A stretch of 64,000 nucleotides of DNA, taken from NCBI GenBank assembly GCA_034440575.1, contig JAOTOL010001558.1, positions 1,671,501 through 1,735,500 on the forward strand, given 5' to 3'. The translations under genes were made by a program, and so were the position numbers. Positions within the stretch are counted from its first letter, which is position 1; every line of letters begins with the position of its first letter. A model generated the notes under the pieces. That model saw only the letters and a list, made by a program, of their open reading frames with translations. It was not told the DNA's origin and searched no databases. This stretch comes from Imbricaverruca yamaguchii. Its lineage: Eukaryota > Arthropoda > Thecostraca > Neoverrucidae. Positions 1 to 10,062 of this stretch are shown piece after piece.

Positions 1-524
1 TGGTTTGCCAGCATCGCGAATTATCGCCAATTTATTATACTTACTTCCTCCGAATCATCAATGATGAGTGGTATGATCATGGACAACTCAGATACTCTGT
101 CTATATAGAGTTTTTAAGATCATCCTAGGTCACTGACCTAACCTTATCTCGGACGATATTTCTGGGGAGTTATTGTAGAGGTAACAGGGACGCTGATGCT
201 GAATATGGCGTCTAATGTTTTACCCTTGTATACAGAGAAGCAGTGTTTTCGGACAGTATTTCGGAAGCCACTAAAATGGATTAACATTTTGAACTCATCT
301 GACTCGTTACCTATGGTTTCAAATGTAACACATCGCGCATTGTTAGTACCCAAAGATACTGAGGAACCCCACGGTGACCATTTGAAACGCGCATTTGTGA
401 CTGTATCCATGCAGACGACGGTTGAAAGCAAAACGTTTACATATTGCAAAAAATGCGATAAGTGAACGGGGAAGTCACTAATTGATCCAAAGTATCCAAT
501 GCCTGTATCTATTGTGAGATCCTT
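1..524. other. No gene recognised
   Basis: Short open frames exist on both strands (for example 196-465 +). None shows a family motif, a convincing splice site or a compositional signal. The longest minus-strand frame runs into the SINE at 525-660, so it is not a gene. Confidence 0.5.
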
Positions 525-660
525 TTTTATTGGTTGGTTCACTTTGCCATTCACGGCTAATGGCGCCGCCACACTGTTCGCCGGTGGGCCGCGGATTGGA
601 AATGTCCTGAGTGGCGTCGAACCGCTTTTGACCATCCCGACACCTTAACACCGGCCACCC
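525..660 (-). mobile_element. SINE family A, decayed copy
   Basis: Read on the minus strand, this matches the family A body seen at 30873-31064: the CCGCGG...CCCACCGGCGA block, then AGCCGTGAATG, then AACCAACCAATAA. Several small deletions make it an older copy. The tRNA-like head, near 620-660, is damaged. Confidence 0.7.
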
Positions 661-1254
661 CCCCTTTTGGACCCTTGACGTGAATGAATCACCAATTTCA
701 GCCACGTACCATCGAAATCGGGGCGGTGGCGGAGATAAAGGACGCCTTAAATTGGGAAATCGAACAAACTTTGAACCAATGAAATGCTCTCCTCCGCCAC
801 AGTGACCATTTCTTTTAATACTCTTTTAATAGTCCGTTAAGCAGCCACGACTGGCCAGGATGATCATGCAATTTCAAGAGAGAACCATGCGTCTGCATCT
901 GATGGAGAGTTTGTTTTACCTCGCGTGCCGTAGTCTGAAGAAACATGCATGACTTCACGTTTGTGATGCCGGTGCGATATTTTTACAGTAGTTTATTCTT
1001 CTGAGACCTTGGTGCTGTGCTTGTGTGGTATCTTGCACAGTATCTATCAAGTCAAGATTGCTAGATTGCATTTCACTCTCAAAATTAGAATACTTAATTT
1101 GAAGGTGATCTGAACTCAAGCATGTCAATTTTCGTGCATGGCGAGTACCACATCATTCACTCACAGGCGAGATTTGCCCCGATATCCTGCTGTCCGTGCA
1201 TGAGTTGCGGTCCCTTGCCAGTCAGTCCGTCTCCCAGTGTGTTGGTGTGAGGTC
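661..1254. other. No gene recognised
   Basis: AT-balanced DNA with no long frame, no recognised motif and no clear repeat. Confidence 0.5.
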
Positions 1255-1256
1255 GG

Positions 1257-2103
1257 TGACCTTGACCACCACTGTTGACCCTGACCACCACTGTCGGATC
1301 GGTGACCTTGACCACCACTGTTTGGTTGGCGGTCCTGACCACCACTGTTGACCCTGACCACCACTGTTGGGTCGGTGACCCTGACCACCACTGTTGGGTT
1401 GGCGGCCCTGACCACCACTGTTGGGTTGGCGGCCCTGACCACCACTGTTGGGTGGCCCTGACCACCACTGTTGCTCTGACCACCACTGTTGCCCTGACCA
1501 CATGGGTGGCGGCCCTGACCACCACTGTTGCTGGTGGCCTGACCACCACTGTTGACCTGACCCTGGTGGCCCTGACCACCACTGTTGGGTCGGCGGCCCT
1601 GACCACCACTGTTGATCCTGACCACCACTGTTGACCCTGACCACCACTGTTGGGTCGGCGGCCCTGACCACCACTGTTGACCCTGACCACCACTGTTGGG
1701 TTGGCGGTCCTGACCACCACTGTTGGGTCGGCGGCCCTGACCACCACTGTTGACCCTGACCACCACTGTTGGGTCGGCGGTCCTGACCACCACTGTTGAC
1801 CCTGATCACCACTGTTGGGTCGGCGGTCCTGACCACCACTGTTGACCCTGACCACCACTGTTGGCTGACCACCCTTTGATCCTGACCGCACTGTTGACCC
1901 TGACCACCACTGTTGCCTGACCACCACTTTGGGTCGGCGGCCCTGACCACCACTGTTGACCCTGACCACCACTGTTGGGTCGGCGACCCTGACCACCACT
2001 GTTGGCCCTGACCACCACTGTTGATCCTGACCACCACTGTTGACCCTGACCACCACTGTTGACCCTGACCACCACTGTTGACCCTGACCACCACTGTCGG
2101 GTC
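1257..2103. repeat. Minisatellite, unit with core CTGACCACCACTGTTG
   Basis: About 40 copies of the 16-base core are joined by short spacers, either ACC or GGGTCGGCGGC-like, giving alternating units of about 19 and 28 bases. The array is open in several frames on both strands, as expected of repeats without stops, and is not coding. It ends about 40 bases before the candidate acceptor at 2145. Confidence 0.9.
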
Positions 2104-2145
2104 GGCGACCCGCCTGACCTGACCCGGACTCGCCCCGTGCCGCAG

Positions 2146-2349
2146 CGACTGGTGGCAGCCAGCACAGCGCAGCGGGCCGCTCAGCTGCGCGCCGCCTACC
2201 ACATGCTGGTGGGCCGCATGGGCCAGCCGTTCAAGATGTGGGCCATGCTGCCGGCGACGGCGGCGCCGATCCTGCGCCGCCACCCGCCGGCCGGCTTCGC
2301 GACTACACAGCCACAGGCCGCCGGCGACACCGACTCTGACGCCAGATAA
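2146..2349 (+). CDS. Candidate terminal exon of an unidentified gene
   Basis: An acceptor (CCCGTGCCGCAG, then C at 2146) opens a frame of 67 codons that ends in TAA at 2347-2349. The peptide begins RLVAASTAQRAAQLRAAY and continues with GQPFKMWAMLPATAAPIL, a mix of Arg, Ala and hydrophobic residues that looks like real protein. It ends in an acidic tail, TDSDAR. The first base is in phase 0. The gene would converge on the potassium channel, which ends at 3482 on the other strand. Upstream exons would lie beyond the minisatellite at 1257-2103 or outside the window. I do not recognise the family. The alternative is a chance GC-rich frame. Confidence 0.45.
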   Translation, partial: RLVAASTAQRAAQLRAAYHMLVGRMGQPFKMWAMLPATAAPILRRHPPAGFATTQPQAAGDTDSDAR

Positions 2350-2379
2350 TGGCGCCAGATTATGGCGCCAGATAATGGC
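2341..2379. repeat. 13-base repeat, three copies, across the stop codon
   Basis: GCCAGATAATGGC is repeated three times (the middle copy has ATTATGG). The first copy contains the TAA that ends the candidate exon at 2146-2349. Confidence 0.85.
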
Positions 2380-2389
2380 GCGCCCGCCG

Positions 2390-3480
2390 TGTCCGTGCCG
2401 GCGTCGAGTGAAACAAGGACCCCGGCGAACGGTGCATTGTGATGTAGTGGTGCAATAATAATGCGTTTTAAGTTGACTGGCTGGCTTTGTACTTCGAAGA
2501 CGTGGATATACGTGCTGGCATGAAGGTGCCGAGGATGATGTTGCTGGGATTTCACTTGAGCTATGTCGAATTCGGTGCAATTTTCCGTCAATGCGGTGTA
2601 TCTCGCAGCTTAATACAATGCAGCACTATTGTATATCTGGAAATTATTGTAAATGTTGAACTTATATTTGCAAGCTCAACGTTCTTTCAAACTCTGGCAT
2701 CTAGAAGCACTATGTTTTCCTATTAATGTGTGGCATGTTGCATAATTACGTCACCACATCACATATATTAACAGTATTGCATGATCAGTTTGATTCCAAG
2801 GCGTATATGCCAAATCACTACGATGCAACACATTGAGACTTAGAGCGACCGCGCGGTGAAATATCGACGGCCAACGCGATGTCGAAAGACGAAGAAACAA
2901 ACCGCTACTTCTCGGTGCGGTGGAGACGATCGGACGCCACCCGTGACGACCGACTGCTGCCTCCTGAGAACGGTGGGGCCGACCGGCTTTCGCCCGAAGC
3001 GAACTGCGGCTCTACGGCCGGCTTTATGCCGCACGCCAAGCCTCCACAATCAGCCGATGTCTCTTCGGCCGCGCCTGGTGTGTGGTGGCGCCGCGACGCC
3101 AGGACTCCCGGTGCGGTCGACTGCGAGGCTGGGTTCAGTGGTGTCGACCGGGGGACTTGCTACCTGGGGCGCCGGACGCCGGGTGGAGAGCGGTCGCGCT
3201 GTCTGGCCTCGCCGTTGGGCTCGCGCTGGCCGCGGACCCCGTCTGGAGAATCGTAACAGAGGTCAGGTGGTCGGGCGGCACCGTTTGGCCATGCAATCAG
3301 TAACGAAGAAAGTATATCGCAAGTAGTGGATGTATATTGCACCATGTGGGCGACTTGCCACAATGCTGCGCTAGCGCATGCGCTCAACTATTCATGTTCC
3401 TTACGTGTAAATACCTAAAAGTGGCGGGCTTCCCAACCAGACCTCTTTATTATTTAGCCTATAATGCTAACTGGTAGCGC
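2390..3480. other. GC-rich stretch, uncertain frame 2879-3256 (+)
   Basis: The stretch 2840-3300 is CpG-rich. It holds a 125-codon frame from ATG at 2879 (peptide start MSKDEETNRYF) and an overlapping one from 2856. No family motif is visible, and overlapping open frames are expected in GC-rich DNA. It may be a promoter CpG island, an unrecognised first exon or nothing. The rest shows no feature. Confidence 0.3.
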
Positions 3481-3481
3481 A

Positions 3482-3795
3482 TCACGCTCTACTGCTCTCA
3501 CGCTCTACTTTGTGGGTGCTGCAGAGAATGAATGGACCCAAAAATATTGACACCTCCCCGCCCGGTCCGGCGCACTCTCGGAGCTCCAGAGCGCCGTGTT
3601 TGCGGTGACGAGTCTGTCTCACCCGTTCCGAGTACTGAGGTCCAGGGCCGGTGTCCGAGAGACGCATCTTTTCCGGATCTGAAGTGGTTTCGTCAGACCG
3701 CGGGTGCAGGAACAGGACGCCGAAGTTGAGCTCCGGGATGTCGGCGAACACGGTCAGCAGCCACATGACCATCATGAGGCCGACCAGGAGGTAGC
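3482..3795 (-). CDS. K2P potassium channel, exon 5 (M4 and C-tail)
   Basis: The acceptor is CTCCTCCACAG followed by GCTACC at 3795. The exon's first two bases complete the Gly codon begun in exon 4. It encodes the fourth membrane helix, GYLLVGLMMVMWLLTVFADI, corresponding to the CYLLLGLIAML region of human KCNK1. A cytoplasmic tail follows (PELNFGVLFLHPRSDET...) and ends at a stop at 3482-3484. The summed exons make 367 codons, a normal size for a TWIK channel. An alternative donor, ACGG then GTGAGA, lies at 3623/3622, so the tail could be spliced onward to an unseen exon and only 3624-3795 would be certain. The acceptor is the last of about eleven tandem copies (see 3782-4262). Confidence 0.85.
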
Positions 3796-4262
3796 CTGTG
3801 GAGGAGAACAGTTGTCATGAGGCCGACCAGGAGGTAGCCTGTGGAGGAGAACAGTTGTCATGAGGCCGACCAGGAGGTAGCCTGTGGAGGAGAAGAGTTG
3901 TCATGAGGCCGACCAGGAGGTAGCCTGTGGAGGAGAAGAGTCGTCTGTGGCTCACCAGGAGGTAGCCTGTGGAGCTGTGGAGAAGAGTTGTCAGTGAGGC
4001 CACCAGGAGGTAGCCTGTGGAGGAGAAGAGTTGTCGGTGACAACCGGGAGGTGGCCTGCGGAGATGAGTCTCTGTGGAGTTGAGAAGAGTTGTCGGTGAC
4101 AACCGGGAGGTGGCCTGTGGAGATGAGTCGCACTGAGGCCGACCAGGAGGTAGCCTGTGGAGGAGAAGAGTTGTCGGTGACAACCGGGAGGTGGCCTGCG
4201 GAGATGAGTCGTCTGTGGCTCACCAGGAGGTAGCCTGTGGAGGAGAGTTGTCCTTGACCACC
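3782..4262 (-). repeat. Minisatellite of the exon 5 acceptor (43-base unit)
   Basis: About 11 copies of a 43-base unit, the last one being the real intron 4/exon 5 junction. On the minus strand each unit reads pyrimidine tract plus AG (CTCTTCTCCTCCACAG), then the first bases of exon 5 (GCTACCTCCTGGTCGGCCTC), then ATGACAA. The copies nearest the exon are almost identical. The far ones (about 4055-4262) carry inserts such as GAGATGAGTC and a changed CAG. Confidence 0.95.
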
Positions 4263-4279
4263 AGGTGGCATCGGTACCT

Positions 4280-5300
4280 GTTTTCCGGTGCTCGGGTCGA
4301 TTCGATGGAATTCCCTTGTGATTTTTTGGTGTTGTGCGCTAATTTTTTAAGCCTGCGACATATTTTTGGCCACCTGTGCGATTCCTTTGGCTTCCGGTGA
4401 GTTAATTTTTGGTGACCCAACATGTTCTTTTTCCCGTGCCGGACCCATTTTTTTCTCTTTTTTCTTTGACGCAATTTGTATGGCCACAGAGTGACATTCC
4501 GGGTAGGAATAGTTCTTGGGAAGTAAGCTGCGATTTGTTGGGCTCCTGCGCGACCTTTTGGACCTGAGTGGATTTTCAAAGGCAGCGGCGTGAAATTTGG
4601 CAGTCTAAGTGCGATTTGCAGGGGCACTGGCACGACCGTTTGGGCCCCAGCGTGATATTCAGGGGCCCACTCCGTCTTTTTTAACCGTATCGTAGTTTTC
4701 AAGGACCACGCCACCACTTTTTCGGGCCTTCAACATAATTTGCATTGGCCCAGGTGCGAAGTTTCGAGGCCCGCAGCGTAGATGTTAGGGGCCGCGTTTC
4801 AACTTTTGGGCGTTTCAGACAATTTTCAGGGCCCTGGCCGGACCTTTTGGGCCCTCAGCGTAACTTTCAGGAGCCCAGCCCGTTTTTTATTTGTCCCCAG
4901 CGTTATTTTCATGGGCTCCGGCAAGATTTCTTCGGCCCCAAGCGCGATTTCGAGTGCCCCGTCCGGACCTTTCGGGGTACACAGCGCGACTCGCAGTGCC
5001 CCTGGCATAACTTTTGGGGCCCAGCGTGATTTTCAGGAGCCCGGTCCGACTTTTTGAGCGCTAAGTGCGGTTTTCAAGGCCGCCGACACGATAATTTGAA
5101 GCCCCAGGGTGATTTGTATGGGCTTCGGCGCAAATGTTTGGGGTCTTAGCAGTAGTGTCTTAAGAGATTGTTGCCACTTTTTGGACCCCATAGTCATTTA
5201 TAGGGTCCTCGACGCGATTTTTAGGGACTCCCAATGCGATTTTCGAGTGTTTCGGTGCGATTTTGGGAACCTCAGCGACAAGGTTGTCTCAGAGTGGCAT
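4280..5300. repeat. Degenerate minisatellite, about 30-base period
   Basis: Phrases such as AGCGTGATTTTCAGG, GGCCCCAGCG and CGACCTTTTGGGCC recur every 28-32 bases with many changes. Translation gives a loose F-x-G-P-x-R-x-F pattern in more than one frame. It lies inside intron 4 of the channel gene and is not coding. Confidence 0.75.
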
Positions 5301-5504
5301 CTATGGTGAAGTGTGCCACATGGCTGTCTCCAGTATTGTAAAGTGGGTCGCCAGCACCGACCGCGAAGGGCATCAAGAAGAGCGGGAGATTGAGCTAGCT
5401 GGGTTCCTTTGGGCCAGAAGCGTCTGACGATGCACGCGTCCGGCACATGCGATAGAGCGGAACACAGCCACACAAGTCTCAGCCGTGCACCCCGGTGAAG
5501 TCAC
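5300..5504. other. Intron 4 DNA next to the exon 4 donor
   Basis: Unique intronic sequence with no recognisable feature. Confidence 0.5.
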
Positions 5505-5769
5505 CTGTGGTTAGCAGCTTGTAGAGGGGTCTGTAGTACTGGCCGGGGCCGGGGCCGTCCCCGGGTATGTAGTCGCCCAGCCCGACGGTCGTCAGCGAGA
5601 TGAAGCAGTAGTAGAGCGAGTCGAGGAAGCTCCAGCTCTCCTCCAGCCAGTTGAACAGCGCCGCCGGCACGATGAAGGCCAGGCCGACCACCAGCGTGCC
5701 CACCAGGCTCAGGTGCAGCAGGCGCACGCCCAGCGGCTTGTGCAGGTGGCCCAGCCGGGCGGTGAGCCA
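5505..5769 (-). CDS. K2P potassium channel, exon 4 (M3 and pore 2)
   Basis: The acceptor is GCTCCACAG, then TGGCTC at 5769 in phase 0. The donor is ACCACAG, then GTGACT, at 5505/5504, leaving one base (phase 1). There are 88 codons. The order is a short cytoplasmic link (WLTARLGHLHKPLGVR), M3 (LLHLSLVGTLVVGLAFIVPA), the LEESWSFLDSLYYCFIS pore helix and the second filter TTVGLGDYIPGD. The GLGD filter and the W-x-F-x-(D/E)-(S/A)-x-Y-(F/Y)-C-F-I-S block are diagnostic of K2P pore 2 and closest to KCNK1/KCNK6. GQYYRPLYKLLTT then leads into M4. In the family, two subunits supply four pore loops for a background potassium conductance at the plasma membrane. Confidence 0.93.
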
Positions 5770-6029
5770 CTGTGGAGCGGGACGACGGTTCGGCGAAGCA
5801 CCAAGATATGACCAAGATATGAACTAAGTGACAGCGTCAGACACGAGCCAGGTGATGGGCGTCGCACGACCAGCGCGGTCGTTGCGCCCCTCAGCCCAAA
5901 TAACCAGCCAGCCATGGACCAGATGCGGCCAATCGTTCGCGTGCCGCGCATAGCTTCGCAAACATACAAACATCTGGTGCCCCACGAGTAGCAGTGTAGA
6001 GTGATGTCAGTTCGTGTTTTGCGTGGTTC

Positions 6030-6190
6030 GCGACTCGCTGCGCACGATCACGCCATATGGCGCCACCCGCACTTTTTGGTGGGTCGCGGGATTGGGAAGT
6101 GTTTCGAATGTTGCGAGCGTCGAGCCCGGGTCCCTCGTATCCAGGTGTTCAACACTAACCACTCGACCACCGCCGCCCCGCTGAGTGGCA
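6030..6190 (-). mobile_element. SINE family A, diverged copy
   Basis: On the minus strand it keeps the family A order: tRNA-like head (GGTGGTCGAGTGGTTAG), B-box region, then CCCAATCCCGCGACCCACC and GGGTGGCGCCATATGG. It is much more diverged than the copies at 28600 and 30873. It lies in intron 3 of the channel gene. Confidence 0.6.
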
Positions 6191-6264
6191 TTCCACAAAA
6201 GACCTAAGGGAGGGCGGCGGAGCACTCGGCCGCTGAGTGTGGGCATGACAGCCGTGTACCGTTT

Positions 6265-6535
6265 GAGAATGGAGATCGCGACTACAATCCGTTAGACAGC
6301 GGATACCACACGGAGTATAAACCAATAAAGGGATGCGATACCCACATACTATTGGAGAATGGATACCATGACCTCAAACCGCTAGAAACCGATGCCACAC
6401 CAAGCATAAACCGACAAGTGGATGCGATACCCACATACTGTTGGGGAAGGGTTACCACGACCACAAACCGTTAGATAAGGGATGCAACAACAAGCACAAG
6501 CCGCTGAGGGATGCGATGCCCACACACTGTTGGGC
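6265..6535. repeat. Tandem repeat, about 60-70 base unit
   Basis: Four partial copies share GGGATGCGATACCCACA, then a variable TACTATTGGAGAA-like part and ACCACAAACCG-like ends. Intronic and non-coding. Confidence 0.7.
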
Positions 6536-6589
6536 GCAGGCCGTGACGAAGCACACAGGCAATTTGGCGTTCCAGGGCGTCTCCGGCCG

Positions 6590-6960
6590 GCTGATGAGGG
6601 GATAAGGAACGATCCCTGGGCCGATATGAAGGGGACCCCAGACTGATGAAAGGACTCCCGTGTTATTGGAAGAGGTCCCTGACTGACGGAGAGAGCCTCG
6701 GTCAGTGCAGATGATCACTGAACCAACACGGCGGGGTCCTGATCCGATGGTGAAGTAATCTAGCCGTCCTGGGTGACATCGTGCTGTCGAAGAGGACTCG
6801 GGGCCGATGTGAAGATCGTCTGTGCCGACGGGCAGACGCAAGGTGTCCCCAAGTGCATCATGGAGGGGGTTCTGGTTGCTAAGAGGCGTTGCGGACTGAA
6901 GCGAGCCCCTGAGCCCTCGTCATCACCGAGACCTCCTGACAGGTGGGGTCTCCGTTTGAA
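6590..6960. repeat. Degenerate 30-base repeat of the GGGCCC type
   Basis: Phrases such as GGGCCGATATGAAGGGGACC and GACTGATGAAAGGACTCC recur about every 30 bases with strong divergence. They resemble the arrays at 22350-23380 and 27405-28330. Confidence 0.5.
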
Positions 6961-6964
6961 ATTT

Positions 6965-7950
6965 GACATGGAAGGAGGCGCAATTGACTTTAAATTTAGC
7001 TAAGCACTATAAGTCAACTCCTTAGCTTAAACAAAGGGCACTGGATATCAACCAGTCAGCCTATCTTAGTAAGGCTATGTTTTGCAAGAAAATTGCATAC
7101 AAAAGCATTTGACCCCACCAGTAGGTGTTCAAGTTCTAAACTTCCAAAGTTCTACACATGAAAAAAAAACTTGAACATATTAATTGATTATTTGGGCTTA
7201 AGGGCGCGCCGACTACAAGGTCATTTACCTTTGACCATATTAAATGGTAGACATTAAGTTCACGTATACTAATTCCACAAAAAACGCATGAGTACACAAA
7301 TTTCACGTGAAAATCCGCAGCTGACGCACCAATCCTGCTCGGAGTCATGCAAGAAACTGAGCAAAATGAATGGATGATGTGTTAACAATCCGGTTTGTTC
7401 CAAGCGTGCCTAACTTGTGCCTAACTTGTGCCTATACGCGCATGCGATTCATGGCCCTATCCAACCTGCGAGAAATACTCACTCACAAGGCTTCCAGCCC
7501 GACAGAAGTCTCCGAATCAACGAAGAGGATCCTGGACCGTCGGGGAAGACAGGGGAGGATTCAGGTGCCAAGTTTGGGGGACGTGCCTTTCCTATCGAAA
7601 TAGTCTAATTATCTGATATCCGAACAAATTGGGGAGGCTGCCTTCTTGGTGCGCTTTGGTACCGAAGGTCCTCCAGGTTATCACGTGTTCGTGCATCTCA
7701 TCGACCCGTTTGCTACATTTTGACTGGACTCTGCCTCGCCTCGCCCAAAGTGACTTTCTCCGCGGGTCACGGCTCGCGATTTTCTTCGCGGCGCCGTTTC
7801 CGACCTGCGTCGATCGGCGTTAGAGGATGGGTGCAACTTAGAGGGACACTCCCAGCGAAATAAGACTCGCCAAAATTCACGGTGTCACTGAAAATTTGGA
7901 TGACCTCTTTGGCCAAATCCTAGTCGTCGTCGCTGCTTCGTGCCTCAGGA
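6965..7950. other. Intron 3 DNA, no gene; one dispersed motif
   Basis: Between 7186 and 7240 there is a copy of a dispersed motif (GGGCTTAAGGGCGCGCCGAC, then TACAAGGTCATTTA) that recurs near 58700. Nothing else is recognised. Confidence 0.5.
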
Positions 7951-7954
7951 GAGT

Positions 7955-8175
7955 TGTTGAAAGCACCATCAGTGTGATGTGTTTTGGGGGGAGGGTGTGG
8001 ATTGCGGGACTGTGGAGGATACCATCAGAGAGACTATACTAACCGGCTGGGACGCTGTAGAGAGCACCATCAGGGTGTGTGCGGGGGGACTGGCCCACAG
8101 GACTGCGAGGGACACCGTTAGTGGTGCACGGGTATACTGACCCGCAGGAGGGCCATCGAAGGCACCATCAGGTTC
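7955..8175 (-). repeat. Degenerate repeat of the exon 3 donor (about 48-base unit)
   Basis: The end of exon 3 on the minus strand (CTGATGGTGCCTTC...CTGCGG, donor GTCAGTATA) is followed by four decayed copies. They start near 8121 (CTAACGGTGTCCC), 8077 (CTGATGGTGCTCTC, with GGTTAGTATA), 8030 (CTGATGGTATCCTC) and 7973 (CTGATGGTGCTTTC). Most spacings are 44-57 bases. Some copies keep a GT donor and others have lost it. Confidence 0.8.
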
Positions 8176-8281
8176 TCGACGTATGCCGAGAGCAGCACCA
8201 GCGTCAGCGGTATCCCGGCCAGCGCGAACATGATGCAGAACAGCTTGCCGCCCTCGGACAGCGGAGTCACGTGGCCGTACC
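8142..8281 (-). CDS. K2P potassium channel, exon 3 (filter 1, M2)
   Basis: The acceptor is GTGCCCCCAG, then GGTACGG at 8281. The donor I prefer is CTGCGG, then GTCAGT, at 8142/8141. There are 46 codons plus two bases that complete the first filter Gly. The peptide starts YGHVTPLSEGGKLFCIMFAL (filter end and post-filter loop, as YGHTVPLSDGGKAFC in KCNK1). Next come M2 (AGIPLTLVLLSAYVENLM) and the M2-M3 link. A second in-frame donor, CTGATG then GTGCCT, lies at 8166/8165 and would remove eight codons. The longer form fits the usual invertebrate link better, but this choice rests on memory of the family. Confidence 0.88.
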
Positions 8282-8889
8282 CTGGGGGCACGGACAGAGG
8301 TCACGTCCGCTGCCACGCTGATGAGAACACCCACGCCGACCGTCCGTCGCGTCGCACGGCCATCGACCTGTGCCGACCACGGGCGCTGACGTCACGTTCT
8401 TCAATAGCACCGAGGGTGACTGACACGGCACGAACGGCTGGAAATGAAGAGCGCCGTGGAGAACTGACCTAGCTAATCCCACCGCAGGATATACTGAGGG
8501 CTATTGCGATGAGCATCGATGTGATTGATAATGACTTTGATTTTTGACACGTTTTCGTCGTAGTGAAAAATACATGTTTAAAAAATATGCTCGCGAGCTT
8601 CAATTCAATTGTCAATATAAGTAGGCACACTGTGTAATTACAACTTGTACATGACACGAAATATTCAAACATTCGGTTGTCGCACGTCGCATAGCTCGTT
8701 CCACTGCGTGCGTTATGTTTTTGGTCCTAATTCTTTCAGTGTCCCTTTTCAATGCAAATGTAGTAACGTTGTACGTTGTAAGTACTCTTCTAGCATATGT
8801 GAATTCCCAAGCATTTTAACCTTTATTTTACTGCGGCGGCTATTAGAATGTGTGGTGCCAGATGTAGTCAAGCAGCGCCGAGTTCCGAC
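8282..8889. other. Intron 2 of the channel gene
   Basis: A short intron splitting the first filter codon (TTI-G / YGH). This intron position is widely conserved in K2P genes. No repeats or motifs are seen inside. Confidence 0.8.
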
Positions 8890-9030
8890 CTATGGTTGTG
8901 ACCACCGTGGCCGAGAAGAAGAAGCTCTGCCCGAAGCTCCAGTTTGGCCCGCTGGAGACGTTGCTGGAGACGGAGACGCCGCGGTTGTTGGCCGTCACCA
9001 CCTCCGTGATGAGCTCCTCGAGGGCGGCGT
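8890..9030 (-). CDS. K2P potassium channel, exon 2 (cap and pore 1)
   Basis: The acceptor is TGTGCCCCAACAG, then ACGCC at 9030. The donor is ACCATAG, then GTCGGA, at 8890/8889. There are two bases, 46 codons and one base. The exon encodes the second cap helix (DAALEELITEVVTANNRGVS), a loop with N-V-S and N-W-S glycosylation sequons, and the pore-1 helix NWSFGQSFFFSATVVTTIG, which runs into the first filter. The pattern matches KCNK1 (SNYGVSVLSN...NWDFTSALFFASTVLSTTG), including the NRGVS/NYGVS turn. Exon 1 supplies the first base of the Asp codon. Together with exon 3 it gives TTIGYGH. Confidence 0.9.
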
Positions 9031-9112
9031 CTGTTGGGGCACAGATAGTCAGCGGGTGCCAGTCGCACTTCCGATGTATTGCGCTCGTGCACGAAAGCAT
9101 GATAACATCGTG

Positions 9113-9388
9113 ACCATGGTGATCAGCATCGTGATCATGGTGATCAGCATCGTGACCATGGTGATCAGCATCGTGATCATGGTGATCAGCATCGTGATCA
9201 TGGTGATCAGCATCGTGATCATGGTGATCAGCATCGTGATCATGGTGATCAGCATCGTGATCATGGTGATCAGCATCGTGACCATGGTGATCAGCATCGT
9301 GATCATGGTGATCAGCATCGTGATCATGGTGATCAGCATCGTGATCATGGTGATCAGCATCGTGATCATGGTGATCAGCATCGTGATC
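9113..9388. repeat. Minisatellite, 21-base unit rich in TGATCA
   Basis: About 13 near-perfect copies of GTGATCATGGTGATCAGCAT plus C. The only common change is GATCATGG to GACCATGG. Both strands are open in several frames (V-I-M-V-I-S-I on plus, D-A-D-H-H-D-H on minus) because 21 is a multiple of three. It lies in intron 1, 80 bases upstream of exon 2. Confidence 0.97.
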
Positions 9389-9830
9389 TCCACAGAAAAA
9401 ATGCGCTTTGAACAGCACGATGGAGATCCAGCCAACAATGTTCGCTGTACGATATATAGTTTGTTAAAAAAATATGCTACCTCCAGACTTCGGTTAGCTC
9501 CATGGCCGCAAAATGTAACTTACCTGCACGACATTTAGCTCCTCGCAAGTACTCAAAGTGCATGGAGGAGCTATGTCCACCATATTAGCTACGTCCAAAA
9601 GGAGCCACGTTCCGTATCCCTGGAGGCGTCAACACCAACGCAGAGTGTCACACCAATGCAGGCATCAGGACGCCTCCAGGTCTCCGAGTCCGAGAAGCAG
9701 ACAAGCGTGCGCGAGTCTTGCAATGGCGGTAGCTTCAGAACGAACCCTTCCGCATTGAGCACCCCTATCGCCGACCACCATGTGTCGGAAGCAGGCCTTG
9801 TCGAGATCACCAATAACACCACGCCCACTG

Positions 9831-9934
<104 letters not shown>

Positions 9935-10062
9935 TTGCATATATTTGCATATATATACGTATATGTATATGTGTATGTATGCGTGTATGTATTGCCATAT
10001 GTATATCTGTGTACATATGTATATACATATACAAAGGCATATACACATATATACATATATAT

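Noticed and set aside
144..635. Minus-strand frame of 163 codons
   Set aside because: Its first third is translated SINE sequence, and the rest shows no family likeness.
1222..2580. Minus-strand open frame of 452 codons
   Set aside because: Most of it is the CTGACCACCACTGTTG array. Its N-terminal part is antisense to the better supported plus-strand exon at 2146-2349.
3815..4271. Open frames in the exon 5 acceptor array as extra coding exons
   Set aside because: They are frame-cycling translations of the 43-base unit. Only the unit at 3795 continues into a conserved M4 helix.
8166..8166. Donor CTGATG/GTGCCT as the end of K2P exon 3
   Set aside because: It is in frame and possible, but GTCAGT at 8141 is the better donor and gives a link length closer to the family. 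Left as an alternative.
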